Shown here one piece after another: positions 1 through 8,731 of a DNA stretch of 64,000 bases. Origin of the DNA: DATKDF01 sp963752045 (GTDB lineage Bacteria > Acidobacteriota > Vicinamibacteria > Vicinamibacterales > SCN-69-37); NCBI GenBank assembly GCA_963752045.1, contig CAVVWN010000014.1, positions 1-64,000 of the forward strand. Direction: 5' to 3'. Each line of letters begins with the position of its first letter. Within the stretch, counting starts at the first letter, position 1. The translations under genes and the position numbers were made by a program. The notes below the pieces were generated by a model. That model saw only the letters and a program-made list of their open reading frames with translations. It did not search any database and was not told where the DNA came from.

Positions 1-214
1 GGAGGATAAGAAGTATTAGCGCTGTCCGAAGGCAACATAAGGCCTGTTCTCAGACCCTCGGCGACCCCACCCCCCCCCATGATCTCCCTGACACGACGCA
101 GACTAGTCGGCTTGCACGAACCGATCAATCACCCTGGGGGCGGCGAAGGGCCGGCGCGGGACGGGCGTGCGCTCGGTGGGACACACCTCGAGTAGACCCA
201 CCGGCACGGCAACC

Positions 215-1801
215 TCAGGAGCCGGGGGCAAACACTGACGGGTCGCCCTCCCAGTCCGCGTCGGTGGGCCGATCCGGGAGGAGGGGTGGAGCTCGCGCCG
301 GACACGCCGGTGGGATTTCAGTTGGCAGTCCGAGATGCCGCAGGATGCGGGCGACGACCGCGGCCTGCTCGATGAGCGCCACCAGGCGCAGGCGCCCGCC
401 GCAGCGCGGGCACGCCAGCACGTCGAGGCCAAACGTTCGAGCCATCAGCGCCGCCCACCGAAGGCCGCGGTCGGCGCCGTCCCCGACCGCAGGCTCAGCG
501 TGGGCCGTGGTGTCGTGGTCATGGCCAGGACGCCCATCCGCGTCGGCCGCCTCCCGGCGTACGCCAGCGACGACATCCCGACGCCACGCGGCCCGGGCGC
601 CGAGCACGCCATAGTAGAGAACCAGATTGACGCGAGGTCGCGGCACGAGCACGGCCAGCCGGCCGAGAAACGCCACCGGGTCGAAGACAAACGCCGTGGT
701 CCCGTCGCGCCATGGGTGGCGCAACGAGAGGCGTACCTGCCCATCGCCGATCACCTGGAGCCGCTCGCCCGCGACCGGCGGCCGAAGCAGATATCGACAC
801 ACCTGTTCCAGCCGCGCGCGCTGCCCGGCGGGAATGACCAGTCCCGCGTGGAGGCTGTACCCGTTCGCGTCCGCCTGACACGGCCCGGCGGGCGGCCAGG
901 CGCCACCGCTGCTGGCAACCCCGAGCCGGCCGGGACGCGCGTCTGGCCGCACCCCGAGCCCGAGCCGCCCCTCGACCGACGCCGCCGCCAGCCCCGCCAG
1001 GACCGGCGCCTCGTCCACCCACGGATCCAGCGCCCCGGCGTCCACCTCGTCAGCAGCGAGCCCGCGCGATGCGAGGTGTCGTGCGACGAGCGGCTCGACG
1101 GTCGCGAGCACCTCCCTCACGTCGAGCGTCGTCAGGCGTCGCGTCCGGTGGAAGACCGGCGCCCCGTCCGCGCCCGGGGCGAACACGCCATCGAGCACGA
1201 GCGCGTGGAAGTGCACGTTCAAGTTCGGCGCGCCACCGAAGCGTTGAATGACGACCACGGCGCCGCCACGGCCACCGTCCACGCCCTCGTCCCGGGCCCG
1301 CTCACGCACGACGCGAAACACCGCCCGCACCAGCCGGGCGGCGACCGCGCGACACAGGTCGTGATCCCAGGCCAGCAGATAGCGCAGGCGGTACGGCACG
1401 CTCAGCACCCACTGGCGAATCGGCACGTCCGGCAGGACGCGGTCGACCAGGTGCGCCGCGCGTTCGGCCATGCGTCGCCCGCCGCAGCTCGGGCACACCC
1501 CGCGGCCCTTGCAGGAAAACGCGACCAGCCGGTCCAGGCCACAGCCGTCGCACCGGAACCGCGCGAAGCCACCGGGGAGCCAGCCGCATCGGAGAAACTG
1601 CCGGAACGCCTGCTCGACAAACCGTGGCACACCGTCCCCGTCCCGGACGCTCTCCGCCTCGGCGAGGAAGGTCTCGAGGTGGTCGTGCACGACCTGGTAC
1701 AGCACCTCCGCGTCTGGACACCGCGGGGCGTACACCATCGAGGGCCGGGCCATCGAGGACGATGGCTGCGCACGCCGCATGCCAGAGCCGAGGCCGCGCA
1801 C
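215..1801 (-). CDS. IS91/ISCR-family transposase
   Basis: Rolling-circle (HUH-type) transposase of the IS91 family. Seen: N-terminal zinc-ribbon-like cysteine pairs (CDGC at about residues 84-87, then CKGRGVCPSC at 97-106), a His-hydrophobic-His metal site (NVHFHALVLDG, H197 and H199), and a C-terminal CPRCGG knuckle near residue 465; this order is typical of the family. The frame opens with GTG at 1801, but the ATG at 1738 (MVYAPRCPD) looks like the more natural start. The length of 507-528 aa is slightly above average. Long open frames on the opposite strand are GC artefacts. IS91 elements lack terminal inverted repeats and I could not fix either end; a small perfect hairpin at 1928-1942 upstream is a weak candidate boundary. 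No frameshift is visible, so the enzyme may be active. Confidence 0.9.
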   Translation of the reverse strand: MRGLGSGMRRAQPSSSMARPSMVYAPRCPDAEVLYQVVHDHLETFLAEAESVRDGDGVPRFVEQAFRQFLRCGWLPGGFARFRCDGCGLDRLVAFSCKGRGVCPSCGGRRMAERAAHLVDRVLPDVPIRQWVLSVPYRLRYLLAWDHDLCRAVAARLVRAVFRVVRERARDEGVDGGRGGAVVVIQRFGGAPNLNVHFHALVLDGVFAPGADGAPVFHRTRRLTTLDVREVLATVEPLVARHLASRGLAADEVDAGALDPWVDEAPVLAGLAAASVEGRLGLGVRPDARPGRLGVASSGGAWPPAGPCQADANGYSLHAGLVIPAGQRARLEQVCRYLLRPPVAGERLQVIGDGQVRLSLRHPWRDGTTAFVFDPVAFLGRLAVLVPRPRVNLVLYYGVLGARAAWRRDVVAGVRREAADADGRPGHDHDTTAHAEPAVGDGADRGLRWAALMARTFGLDVLACPRCGGRLRLVALIEQAAVVARILRHLGLPTEIPPACPARAPPLLPDRPTDADWEGDPSVFAPGS

Positions 1802-2107
1802 CCGGGCGCGTGCTCAGGCGGAGGCCAACCGAGTTGGCAGAATTTGCGGTCGCGCCGCGCCAGCCAGGTCGCAGGTTCTTCAACAACCGCCGCGGTTTAC
1901 CGTGGTTCACCAACCGTCGACGCGAACTGTGACGTTGTCACATTGTGACATGCGTAGCAGACCTCGGTTCTCACGCCGTGCAGCGTTAGGAAACCGAGCG
2001 GCGAGCCCCATGAGACCGACGGGACACTGTCCCCGCGGGACACACTGTGCAGGCCTCATCCGGGTCGCCTTGAAGCGTTGGCAACACCCTTGTCGCGGGG
2101 TTCGAGG
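1802..2107. other. Non-coding flank of the IS91 transposase
   Basis: No convincing gene is seen here. The stretch holds a perfect 6-bp inverted repeat with a 3-nt loop (TGTGAC at 1928-1933, GTCACA at 1937-1942) followed at once by a further TTGTGACA. A structured sequence just upstream of an IS91-type transposase could be an element terminus or a transcription-control site; this is inference. Open frames on both strands lack recognisable protein character. Confidence 0.35.
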
Positions 2108-2776
2108 ATGGCTTGTCAGGCGGTCTCGACGGCCGAACTCACATCGACAACCGCGACGATCGACAGCACGGACGTGTGGCCGGCCGGCCTCGACACCTTC
2201 GGTTGGCGCGCCGAGACGGCGGTTCTTCGGCGCAACCGCGCAGGCGCCGTGTACTTCATGAGCCGCCGAGTCATCGAACACTACGCCCTGAGCCACGTGT
2301 CCCTCACGGCCCATTCCCGCCCCGCTGATGGTCTCATCTGGGCCCCGCTGGCGCCGGGGACTGCGGGCCCCAGTCTGGGCCCACCTGCTCACCCCATGGC
2401 TGGCCCCGTGCTCATGTGTTTCAGCCTGAAGAACCGGGCCTCGGCGTCGGCAGCGCTGGTCGCGCTTCCGGTCCCAGTCGCGGTCCCAGGCAAGGGGGGA
2501 GCGACCCCCCGGTTCTTCGGTCGGCTTGACCGGCGCGCGAGGCGCGCCGGCGGCGCCGACCACAGGGGGTCGCTCCCCCCGTGCGTCCGAGTCGGCGCCC
2601 GCGCTGTGCACGACCGAGGCACGCGGCTTGACAAGTACGCGTCGAGCGGCGGCCGTCACCGCAACCATTTTCGGGCTGCGCTCGGGTCGGTCAAGGCTCG
2701 GCGCACGGCGCCGCCCGCTCGCGCGGCTGCGGCCTTGACCGCGCCCTCGACGCAGCCCGGATGGGCTCATGCGTGA
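2108..2776 (+). CDS. Hypothetical protein, possibly a remnant
   Basis: I do not recognise this protein. The first 75 or so codons from ATG 2108 have strongly GC-rich third positions and protein-like content (VWPAGLDTFGWRAE, then AVYFMSRRVIEHYAL), so that part is probably coding. From about 2340 on the translation becomes low-complexity, rich in Ala, Arg, Gly and Pro, and crosses the long hairpin at 2494-2580, so the 3' half may be non-coding. It lies between a transposase and an excisionase-like gene and reads towards them, which suggests an accessory gene truncated or joined to repeat DNA. A TTG at 2078 would lengthen it by ten codons. Confidence 0.3.
   Translation: MACQAVSTAELTSTTATIDSTDVWPAGLDTFGWRAETAVLRRNRAGAVYFMSRRVIEHYALSHVSLTAHSRPADGLIWAPLAPGTAGPSLGPPAHPMAGPVLMCFSLKNRASASAALVALPVPVAVPGKGGATPRFFGRLDRRARRAGGADHRGSLPPCVRVGARAVHDRGTRLDKYASSGGRHRNHFRAALGSVKARRTAPPARAAAALTAPSTQPGWAHA
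2494..2580. repeat. Long nested hairpin with GGGGG(T/A)CGCTCCCC arms
   Basis: The outer arms are near-perfect inverted copies (GGGGGGAGCGACCCCC at about 2494-2509 and its complement at about 2565-2580). Inside lie a second pair (GGTCGGC and GCCGACC) and an inner pair (CCGGCGCGC and GCGCGCCGG) around a 3-nt GAG loop. The whole segment can fold into one stepped hairpin of about 87 nt. It could be a REP-like element or the end of a mobile element. Confidence 0.7.
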
Positions 2777-2849
2777 TGGCCGGCGACTTCACGGCCACGA
2801 GACCGGTCTCACGCACGTTCCAGGTACCAACCACGACGAGGACGATGGT

Positions 2850-3089
2850 ATGAATGAAACGCAGACTCCAGCCATGACTGAACAGGAAGTTGCGCGCCGC
2901 CTCAGGCTGTCGGTGGCTACGCTTCGGTCCTGGCGGCTCCGCCGCAAAGGTCCGCGCTATGTCCGCTTCGGCCGTGCGGTGCGGTACCTGGCTTCGGACG
3001 TCGACCGATTCGTTCGAGCGTGTGCTGTTGAACACCGAGGTGTGCCGAATCCGGCGCTGGCCGCGATCGAGGATGGACAAACAGAATGA
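2850..3089 (+). CDS. Excisionase-like helix-turn-helix protein
   Basis: Small DNA-binding protein of about 79 aa with a MerR/Xis-type winged helix: MTEQEVARRLRLSVATLRSWR, then a turn, then GPRYVRFGRAVRYLASDVDRF, the standard layout of DNA-binding domain, excisionase family proteins. The frame is open from 2769, but ATG 2850 (MNETQTPAMTEQ) sits just before the domain and fits family length; ATG 2874 is also possible. The stop codon overlaps the start of the integrase gene at 3086, the usual xis-int arrangement, so it probably served as recombination directionality factor or regulator of that integrase. As the integrase is broken, the gene may now be idle. Confidence 0.8.
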   Translation: MNETQTPAMTEQEVARRLRLSVATLRSWRLRRKGPRYVRFGRAVRYLASDVDRFVRACAVEHRGVPNPALAAIEDGQTE

Positions 3090-4360
3090 GTCTCTGGAAG
3101 CGCGGAAGACAGTACTGGGCGGACTTCACAGTCGCCGGCCGGCGCTACCGGAAGCGCCTCGGCACGACCAACCTGCAGGTAGCGAGGCGACAGGAACGGA
3201 AGCTCATCGAAGACGCCGGACTCGGCAGCCTGGCGGCGCGTGAACGGGGGCCAAAGCGGCTATCCGACGCCGTCAAGGCCTATCTCGATAGCAAGCGCAT
3301 GCGATGCTCGCCACGGACGATTGAGCTGGAGGAGGAACGGCTCGTTCTCGTACAGCGCCATTTCGGCGACGTGCCGCTTTCGGCGGTCACGGCGAGCGCC
3401 ATCGCGGGCTTCCAGCGCAGCCGTCACGAGGCTGGCATCGCGAATCGCACGATCAATATGGACGTCGGCGTGCTGTCGCGCGTGTTGAAGTCGTGCGGCC
3501 GATGGAGAGCCCTGGCCGATCACGTCGTGAACCTGCCGGAGCGGCAGCATCCGAACGGGCGCGCTCTCACCGATGAAGAGCGACAGCGGCTGTTCGACGC
3601 TGCCGCGTCGAATCCCGAGTGGGAGCACGTCTACTGCGCCGCGGTCGTCGCAGCGAATACATCGATGCGGCCGGTGGAAGTGAAGCACCTGCGCCGCCGC
3701 GACGTCGACGCGGCAAAGAGGCTCGTGCGTGTCCGGCGGAGCAAGAACGAGACGAGCCACCGCGTCATCCCGCTCAACGCGTCAGCGCTCAAAGCGGCCG
3801 TCGATGATCGAGCGCGCGGACCAGCTCGGACACGAGCGGATACTCTGGCCAGCTGCCAGTGGGGGCGTCGACCACGAAGCCGATGCTGAAGTGGGACACG
3901 GCGGCGCGCGGACGCCGAGCTCGGCTTGCGCTTCCATGATCTTCGCCACACGGTGATCACGGAGCTCGCCGAACTCGGCGTCGCCGACCACGTCCTCGAG
4001 TCCATCAGCGGCCATCTCTCCCGCCGGATGCTGGAGCACTACTCGCACATCCGAATCGACGCAAAGCGTCAGGCCCTCGACGCGTTGGATGCCGCCCGGC
4101 ACCCCTCAGCGCGCCGCCCTGACGGCCCCGATGAAGGCGCGGCCGGCACCGAGATACCGACGAGGGTGGACGTCGGCGGCGGGCTCACGTCACAGTCACG
4201 TCACAGTTTGGTTTTGCGCGGATCCCCGCCGGCCGCTAAACTGTTGATTCCACTTGAACGGAGAGATGTCCGAGTGGTTGAAGGAGCACGCTTGGAAAGC
4301 GTGTGTAGGGGAAACTCTACCGTGGGTTCGAATCCCACTCTCTCCGCCAGCCTTCGCTAA
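3086..4360 (+). pseudogene. Decayed tyrosine recombinase (integrase)
   Basis: Phage-type tyrosine integrase with an Arm/SAM-like N-terminus (SLWKRGRQYWADFTVAGRRYRKRLG), a core-binding region, the first catalytic Arg in NTSMRPVEVKHL, and near the end HDLRH plus the nucleophile Tyr in LEHYSHIR. Between about 3800 and 3925 the homologous text jumps between frames: ALKAAVD, then MIERADQLGH..ILWPA in frame 3, CQWG in frame 2, TKPMLKWDT in frame 1, then LRFHDLRH back in frame 2. In the original frame a TGA at 3887 stops translation after 267 codons, before the catalytic HxxR and Tyr. The C-terminal frame runs on through tRNA-Ser to 4360, so the native stop also seems lost. At least three indels in about 120 bp make decay more likely than a single sequencing error. 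Confidence 0.85.
4260..4349 (+). tRNA. tRNA-Ser (anticodon GGA)
   Basis: Class II tRNA of 90 nt with CCA encoded. The 7-bp acceptor stem GGAGAGA pairs with TCTCTCC. The anticodon stem CACGC/GCGTG encloses TTGGAAA, giving anticodon GGA. A long variable arm (TAGGGGAAACTCTA) follows, then a T-arm with TTCGAAT. The gene is directly followed by a palindrome-bounded element, and the last 16 nt of the tRNA are repeated at 4463-4478. Confidence 0.97.
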
Positions 4361-4478
4361 CCGCTCGCTGCGCTCGCAGCTACGGCTGGCAAGCCAGGCG
4401 AAGGGTCAGACCCGAGTGAGGGCGCCGAAGCGGTGAGCATAGCGAGCGCTTCGCGAAGGCGGCCCACTCTCTCCGCCA
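4350..4478. mobile_element. Small tRNA-adjacent element with duplicated tRNA 3' end
   Basis: One nucleotide after the tRNA-Ser CCA lies a segment bounded by CCTTCGC (4351-4357) and GCGAAGG (4398-4404). After about 58 nt more, including an inverted pair CGAAGCG..CGCTTCG, the last 16 nt of the tRNA (CCCACTCTCTCCGCCA, 4334-4349) recur at 4463-4478. About 113 nt is therefore enclosed by a 16-bp direct repeat, the footprint expected of something inserted into a tRNA 3' end. No protein is encoded. A similarly bounded segment follows tRNA-Ser(CGA) near 43.3 kb. Confidence 0.65.
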
Positions 4479-4547
4479 ACAATCGTCTCAGCTGTCCGGT
4501 CGATGCCCGCCATCACAACCCCGCACCGGCAGTAGAATCGACTTCCC

Positions 4548-7157
4548 ATGAAACCTGCTCTTCCTGTCGCGTGCCTCGTCGCCGTCGCAACTGCGCTCGG
4601 CCTCTCCGGCCAGTCGGCCGACCTCGCCTCCGAGGGCCGGGCCTGGCAGGCGCACGTCCAGTTTCTTGCCGATGACGCCCTCGAGGGCCGGAACGTCGGC
4701 ACGCCGGGTTTCGAGAAGGCCATGGCGTACGTGGAGAGCCAGTTCCGCGCGATCGGCCTCGCGCCGGCCGGCGTGAGCGGTTTCCGGCAGCCGGTCGGAC
4801 TCGAAAGCCGGCAACTCGCGCCCGACCAGTCCAGTCTGACGCTCGTTCGCGACGGCGGGGAGACGCCGCTCGTCATCGGGCGGGACGTCTCGCTCAGCGC
4901 CCGCGGCGAGCTCAACGGATTGCTCGAGGCCCCGATGGTGTTCGTCGGCTACGGCCTGTCGATTCCGGAGGCCGGTTGGGACGACTTTGCCGGCCTGGAC
5001 CTCGAGGGGAAGATCGCGGTCTACGTGAACGCCTTCCCGCCCGTGGCCGTGTCCGACAACGTGCGGTCGCACGTCAACAACGCCACCGAGCGCTGGCTCG
5101 CGCTCGAGGCTGCCGGCGCGATTGGCGTCGCCACGCTCGCCGTGCCTCGGCCAGGAGCCGCCGGTGGTGCCCAGGCCGGTCGGGGCGGAGGTCGCGGCGG
5201 CCGGGGCGGAGGTACGCCGCCGCCCGTCATCGCGCTCGCCGACCCGGAGGCGAACGACCTGGCCGGCCAGAGACTCTCGCTGAGCTTCACGGCGAGCGGT
5301 GGCGCAGCCCTCCTCGCTGGCACGGACCACTCCCTCGACGAGATCGGCCAGTTGCTCGCCGACGAGAAGCCCCTGCCGCGCTTTCCGCTCCCGGGCACGC
5401 TCAAGGCCCGGGTCGCGCTCGAGCGCACGTCCATCGAGTCAGCCAACATCGTCGGCCTGGTCGAGGGATCCGATCCGGCACTCAAGTCGGAATACGTCGT
5501 CATGACCGCGCACCTGGATCACGTGGGCGTGGGCCGGCCGGCGGATGGCGACGCCATCTACAACGGCGCGATGGACAACGCGTCGGGCACGGCGTCGGTC
5601 ATCGAAACGGCGCGCCTGCTGAAGGCGTCCGGTATCACGACGAAGCGCTCGGTGCTCTTCGTCGCGCTCACCGCCGAGGAGCGCGGCCTGCTCGGCTCGC
5701 GCTATTTCGCCCGCAAGCCGACGGTGCCGTTCGAGCAGATCGTGGCCAACGTGAATCTCGACATGTTCCTGCCGCTCTATCCACTGAAAGTGATTGAAGT
5801 GCAGGGCCTCACCGAGTCGTCGCTCGGCGAGTCGGTCCGAGCCGCTGCCCGGGCGCACGGCGTGGACGTGCAGGCCGACCGCGAGCCCGAGCAGAACCGG
5901 TTCATCCGGAGCGATCAGTACAGTTTCATCCGGCGGGGCGTGCCGGCGCTCGCCTTCAAGTTCGGCTACGAGTTCGGCTCGCCCGAAGAGACGATCCGGC
6001 GCACCTGGGTGCGCGACGTGTACCACACCCCGGCCGACGAGGCCGACGGCCTGATGGACGCGGAGGCGGCTGCGCGGTTCAACCGCGTGATCATGACGCT
6101 TCTGCAGCAGGTGGCGAACGACACGGCTCGTCCCACGTGGAACGCCGACAGCTTCTTCCGGCGATTCGTCATCACCGGGCAAACCGACACATTCGACGCC
6201 GTCGTCCAGCCGTTTGCGTCGAACGGCCGTTTCATGGGCGCCGCGCTCGTCGCGCGCGGTGACGAGGTGGTGTTCAGCAAGGGATACGGATCGGCCAACC
6301 TCGAGTGGAACGTGCCGAACGAGCCGTCCACGAAGTTCAGGCTGGGCTCCATCACGAAGCAGTTCACGGCCGCACTCATCCTGCTGCTCGAGGAGGACGG
6401 GAAACTCTCGATTCAGGATCCCGTGAGCCGGTACATACCGAACACGCCGGCGGCCTGGAAGGACATCACGCTGTTTCACCTGCTCACGCACACGTCCGGC
6501 ATCCATAACTTCACGGCGCTGCCGGACTACCGTCTTCGACAGGTTCAGCCGAGCACGCCGGCCGATCAACTCGAGCGCCTGCGGGACGTGCCCCTCGACT
6601 TTGCGCCCGGGAGCGCATACCGCTACAGCAACTCCGGCTATCTGATGCTCGGCTACGTCATCGAACGGGTGACGGGCACGCCGTACGCGGACGTGCTCCA
6701 AGAACGCATCTTCACGCCGCTCGGCATGAAGGACTCGGGCTACGACTCGAATGCCGGCCTCATCCCGCACCGAGCCGCCGGCTACGCGCCTGGTCCGGAC
6801 GGACCGGTGAACGCGCGTTTCGTGGACATGACCGTGCCGCATGCCGCCGGTGCGCTCTACTCGACCACCGCCGACCTCCACCGCTGGGCGCGCGCGCTCT
6901 TCGGCGGTCGCCTGCTCTCTCCCGCATCGCTCGGGAAGATGACGACGCCCAACCTGAACAACTACGCACTCGGCCTGACCGTGCGAGAGGTCGACGGGCG
7001 CCGCATGGTCGGACACGGCGGCAGCATCAACGGCTTCAATGCGTTCCTCGTCTACTACCCTGAAAGCGAAGTCACCGTGGCCGTGCTCGCCAACATCAAT
7101 GGCAACGCGCCGCAGCAGATCGCGCTCGCGCTCGGCTCGGCAGCGCTCGGCCGGTAG
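4548..7157 (+). CDS. Secreted M28 metallopeptidase fused to a serine beta-lactamase-like hydrolase
   Basis: An 869-aa two-domain exported hydrolase. Residues 1-22 form a signal peptide. Residues about 25-525 are an M28 zinc aminopeptidase with PA-type insert; the metal ligands are visible as H322 (TAHLDH), D343 (MDNASG), E377-E378 (TAEERG), D405 (NLDMF) and H493 (YHTPADE). A Gly/Arg-rich linker lies inside the PA region. Residues about 545-869 are a class C beta-lactamase/esterase fold with S601-I-T-K, Y693-S-N and H823-G-G. Each domain is complete and common alone; the fusion suggests coupled processing of peptides and of an ester or amide, perhaps D-amino-acid or cell-wall material, outside the cytoplasm. 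It reads away from the tRNA locus and is followed after 9 bp by the PEGA-domain gene. Confidence 0.92.
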   Translation: MKPALPVACLVAVATALGLSGQSADLASEGRAWQAHVQFLADDALEGRNVGTPGFEKAMAYVESQFRAIGLAPAGVSGFRQPVGLESRQLAPDQSSLTLVRDGGETPLVIGRDVSLSARGELNGLLEAPMVFVGYGLSIPEAGWDDFAGLDLEGKIAVYVNAFPPVAVSDNVRSHVNNATERWLALEAAGAIGVATLAVPRPGAAGGAQAGRGGGRGGRGGGTPPPVIALADPEANDLAGQRLSLSFTASGGAALLAGTDHSLDEIGQLLADEKPLPRFPLPGTLKARVALERTSIESANIVGLVEGSDPALKSEYVVMTAHLDHVGVGRPADGDAIYNGAMDNASGTASVIETARLLKASGITTKRSVLFVALTAEERGLLGSRYFARKPTVPFEQIVANVNLDMFLPLYPLKVIEVQGLTESSLGESVRAAARAHGVDVQADREPEQNRFIRSDQYSFIRRGVPALAFKFGYEFGSPEETIRRTWVRDVYHTPADEADGLMDAEAAARFNRVIMTLLQQVANDTARPTWNADSFFRRFVITGQTDTFDAVVQPFASNGRFMGAALVARGDEVVFSKGYGSANLEWNVPNEPSTKFRLGSITKQFTAALILLLEEDGKLSIQDPVSRYIPNTPAAWKDITLFHLLTHTSGIHNFTALPDYRLRQVQPSTPADQLERLRDVPLDFAPGSAYRYSNSGYLMLGYVIERVTGTPYADVLQERIFTPLGMKDSGYDSNAGLIPHRAAGYAPGPDGPVNARFVDMTVPHAAGALYSTTADLHRWARALFGGRLLSPASLGKMTTPNLNNYALGLTVREVDGRRMVGHGGSINGFNAFLVYYPESEVTVAVLANINGNAPQQIALALGSAALGR

Positions 7158-7166
7158 AATGGAGAT

Positions 7167-7925
7167 GTGTCTGGCCGCCTCATCGCCATCTTCGCCGGAG
7201 GCTTCGTCGTCCTCGCCGGTATCGGCGCGCTCGTTTATTTTGCCGCCGACCCCGGCCGCGAGCCGGCAACCGAAAGGCCGGTCGACTCGGGAACCCGGGC
7301 CGCCGAGCCGGCCGGGCAACCGCCAGTCGAGGAGACGCCGCGCGCGCGGCCAGCTTCACCGGCACGATCCGTAGAGCCGGCCACGCCACCTCCGCCGCCG
7401 GTGGAGGCGGTGCCGACGACAGGCGCCTTGCGCATCGAGAGCGACGTCCCGGACACGAGCGTGTTCGTCGATCGCGTGTTCCTGGGAACCGCGCCCGTCA
7501 CCAAGACCGATCTGGCGCCAGGACCGCACACGGTCCTGCTCTCGCCGACCGGCCATGAGTCGATCTCGGAAGTCGTCGAGGTCGCGGCCGGCGAAGAACG
7601 TGCCGTGTCGGTTTCATTCCGGACCATCCGGCTCGATGCGTCCATCGCGGTCGTGCACAAGCACGCCTTCGGCTCCTGCGAGGGCACGCTCAAGGCCTCA
7701 CCGTCCGGCCTCACCTACGAGACCGCCAACAAGAACGATGCGTTCACGGTGACCTTCGCGGATCTCGAGACCTTCGAGGTGGACTATCTCGACAAGAACC
7801 TGCGCCTGAAGATCCGGCGCGGCAAGACGTACAACTTCACCGATCCTGAAGGCAATGCCGACCGGCTGTTCGTCTTCCACCGGGATGTGGACAAAGTGCG
7901 GCAGCGCCTCGCGGGCGGGGGCTGA
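7167..7925 (+). CDS. Membrane-anchored PEGA-domain protein
   Basis: A 252-aa protein starting at GTG 7167 with GGAGA just upstream. One N-terminal membrane segment (residues about 5-27, LIAIFAGGFVVLAGIGALVYF) is followed by a Pro/Ala/Glu-rich linker to about residue 85. A PEGA-type beta domain follows (ALRIESDVPDTSVFVDRVFLG to about residue 155), then a C-terminal domain of about 90 aa resembling a PH/GRAM-like beta sheet (TFADLETFEVDYLDKNLRLKIR). PEGA domains occur in surface-layer and periplasmic proteins that bind carbohydrate or other partners; the specific role is unknown. It is likely co-transcribed with the peptidase fusion. Confidence 0.75.
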   Translation: MSGRLIAIFAGGFVVLAGIGALVYFAADPGREPATERPVDSGTRAAEPAGQPPVEETPRARPASPARSVEPATPPPPPVEAVPTTGALRIESDVPDTSVFVDRVFLGTAPVTKTDLAPGPHTVLLSPTGHESISEVVEVAAGEERAVSVSFRTIRLDASIAVVHKHAFGSCEGTLKASPSGLTYETANKNDAFTVTFADLETFEVDYLDKNLRLKIRRGKTYNFTDPEGNADRLFVFHRDVDKVRQRLAGGG

Positions 7926-7972
7926 GGTCCTGCGGCCGGGACTCGAGCCCCGGGCGGTGACGCTCTCCGAGG

Positions 7973-8731
7973 TCAGGGACGGACGATGGTGATCGAGAAG
8001 GTCGTCGTCTGGGTGAAGTTGCCGACGTCGGCGATCTTCACGCAGTAGGTGCCGGCCACGACCGGCACGCTGAACTCGGCCGGAGCCGCCGTCACGATGG
8101 CCGTGGCGACGTTGCATCCGCCGGCGATGGTCGTGCTCGGCAAGCCCACGCCGACGCTGGCCTCGACGCCGGCGGGCGGACCGAGCTCGGTGAGCGTGAC
8201 AATGACGGTGCCAGCCTTGGTCGCCGTGAACGTGCGCACGCCGACGCCACCCACGGTGAGATCGCTCCGGAAGAGCGACGAGCCCGGATCGCCCGCCGCG
8301 GTCTCCGACGGGTACTGCACGATCCGGATCGCGAAGTCCGCCGCGCCCGAGAGGCTGCCCGGATCGTTGATGTTGACGCAGTAGGTTCCGGGCAGGAACA
8401 AGTTCGACACCTGATAGGTGAGCCCGGGCGAAATCAGCACGGGCGACGACACGTCGCAGCCGGTGCCCTTCGGAATGCCGAAGCCAATCCACACCGGGGT
8501 GTCGAGCGGGGTGTCGGTGCCCGCGGGCGTGAGGCTTCCGAACATCAGGCTCACCTGCCCCGTCTGAAACACGCTGAACGAGTAGAAGCTGGTTCCGAGC
8601 GCCGGAAGCGTGCCCGAGAACGTCTCGGTGAACGTCGACGGCGCGACCGGAGTGGTGGGCTGCGTCGGCGAGTCGTCGCAGGCCGAGGCCACGAGGGTTA
8701 TCACGAGCAGGACGGGCAGCGCGGATCTCAT
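7973..8731 (-). CDS. Lipoprotein with two tandem beta domains
   Basis: A 252-aa predicted lipoprotein: signal peptide with lipobox LVASAC (Cys about residue 18), then a Thr/Pro-rich linker. Two related domains of about 100 aa follow, each with FxxTLPxLGxxFYSF-like or FTATKAGTV openings and a central GVGLPSTT/GFGIPKGTGC block ending in GTYCVNI or GTYCVKI. Paired cysteines in each repeat suggest disulfides. Function unknown; the pattern resembles pre-peptidase C-terminal-type beta sandwiches. It overlaps its upstream paralogue by 4 bp (ATGA), so the two are one operon. Confidence 0.75.
   Translation of the reverse strand: MRSALPVLLVITLVASACDDSPTQPTTPVAPSTFTETFSGTLPALGTSFYSFSVFQTGQVSLMFGSLTPAGTDTPLDTPVWIGFGIPKGTGCDVSSPVLISPGLTYQVSNLFLPGTYCVNINDPGSLSGAADFAIRIVQYPSETAAGDPGSSLFRSDLTVGGVGVRTFTATKAGTVIVTLTELGPPAGVEASVGVGLPSTTIAGGCNVATAIVTAAPAEFSVPVVAGTYCVKIADVGNFTQTTTFSITIVRP

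Noticed and set aside
335..1948. Plus-strand open frame of 537 codons
   Set aside because: It is antisense to the IS91 transposase, whose Cys and His-x-His motifs are intact; the plus-strand text is Arg/Pro/Ala-rich without motifs.
3086..4478. Genomic island bounded by tRNA-Ser and its 16-bp repeat with the integrase inside
   Set aside because: The integrase lies on the 5' side of the tRNA while the repeat lies 3', so the direct repeat encloses only about 113 bp and not the integrase.
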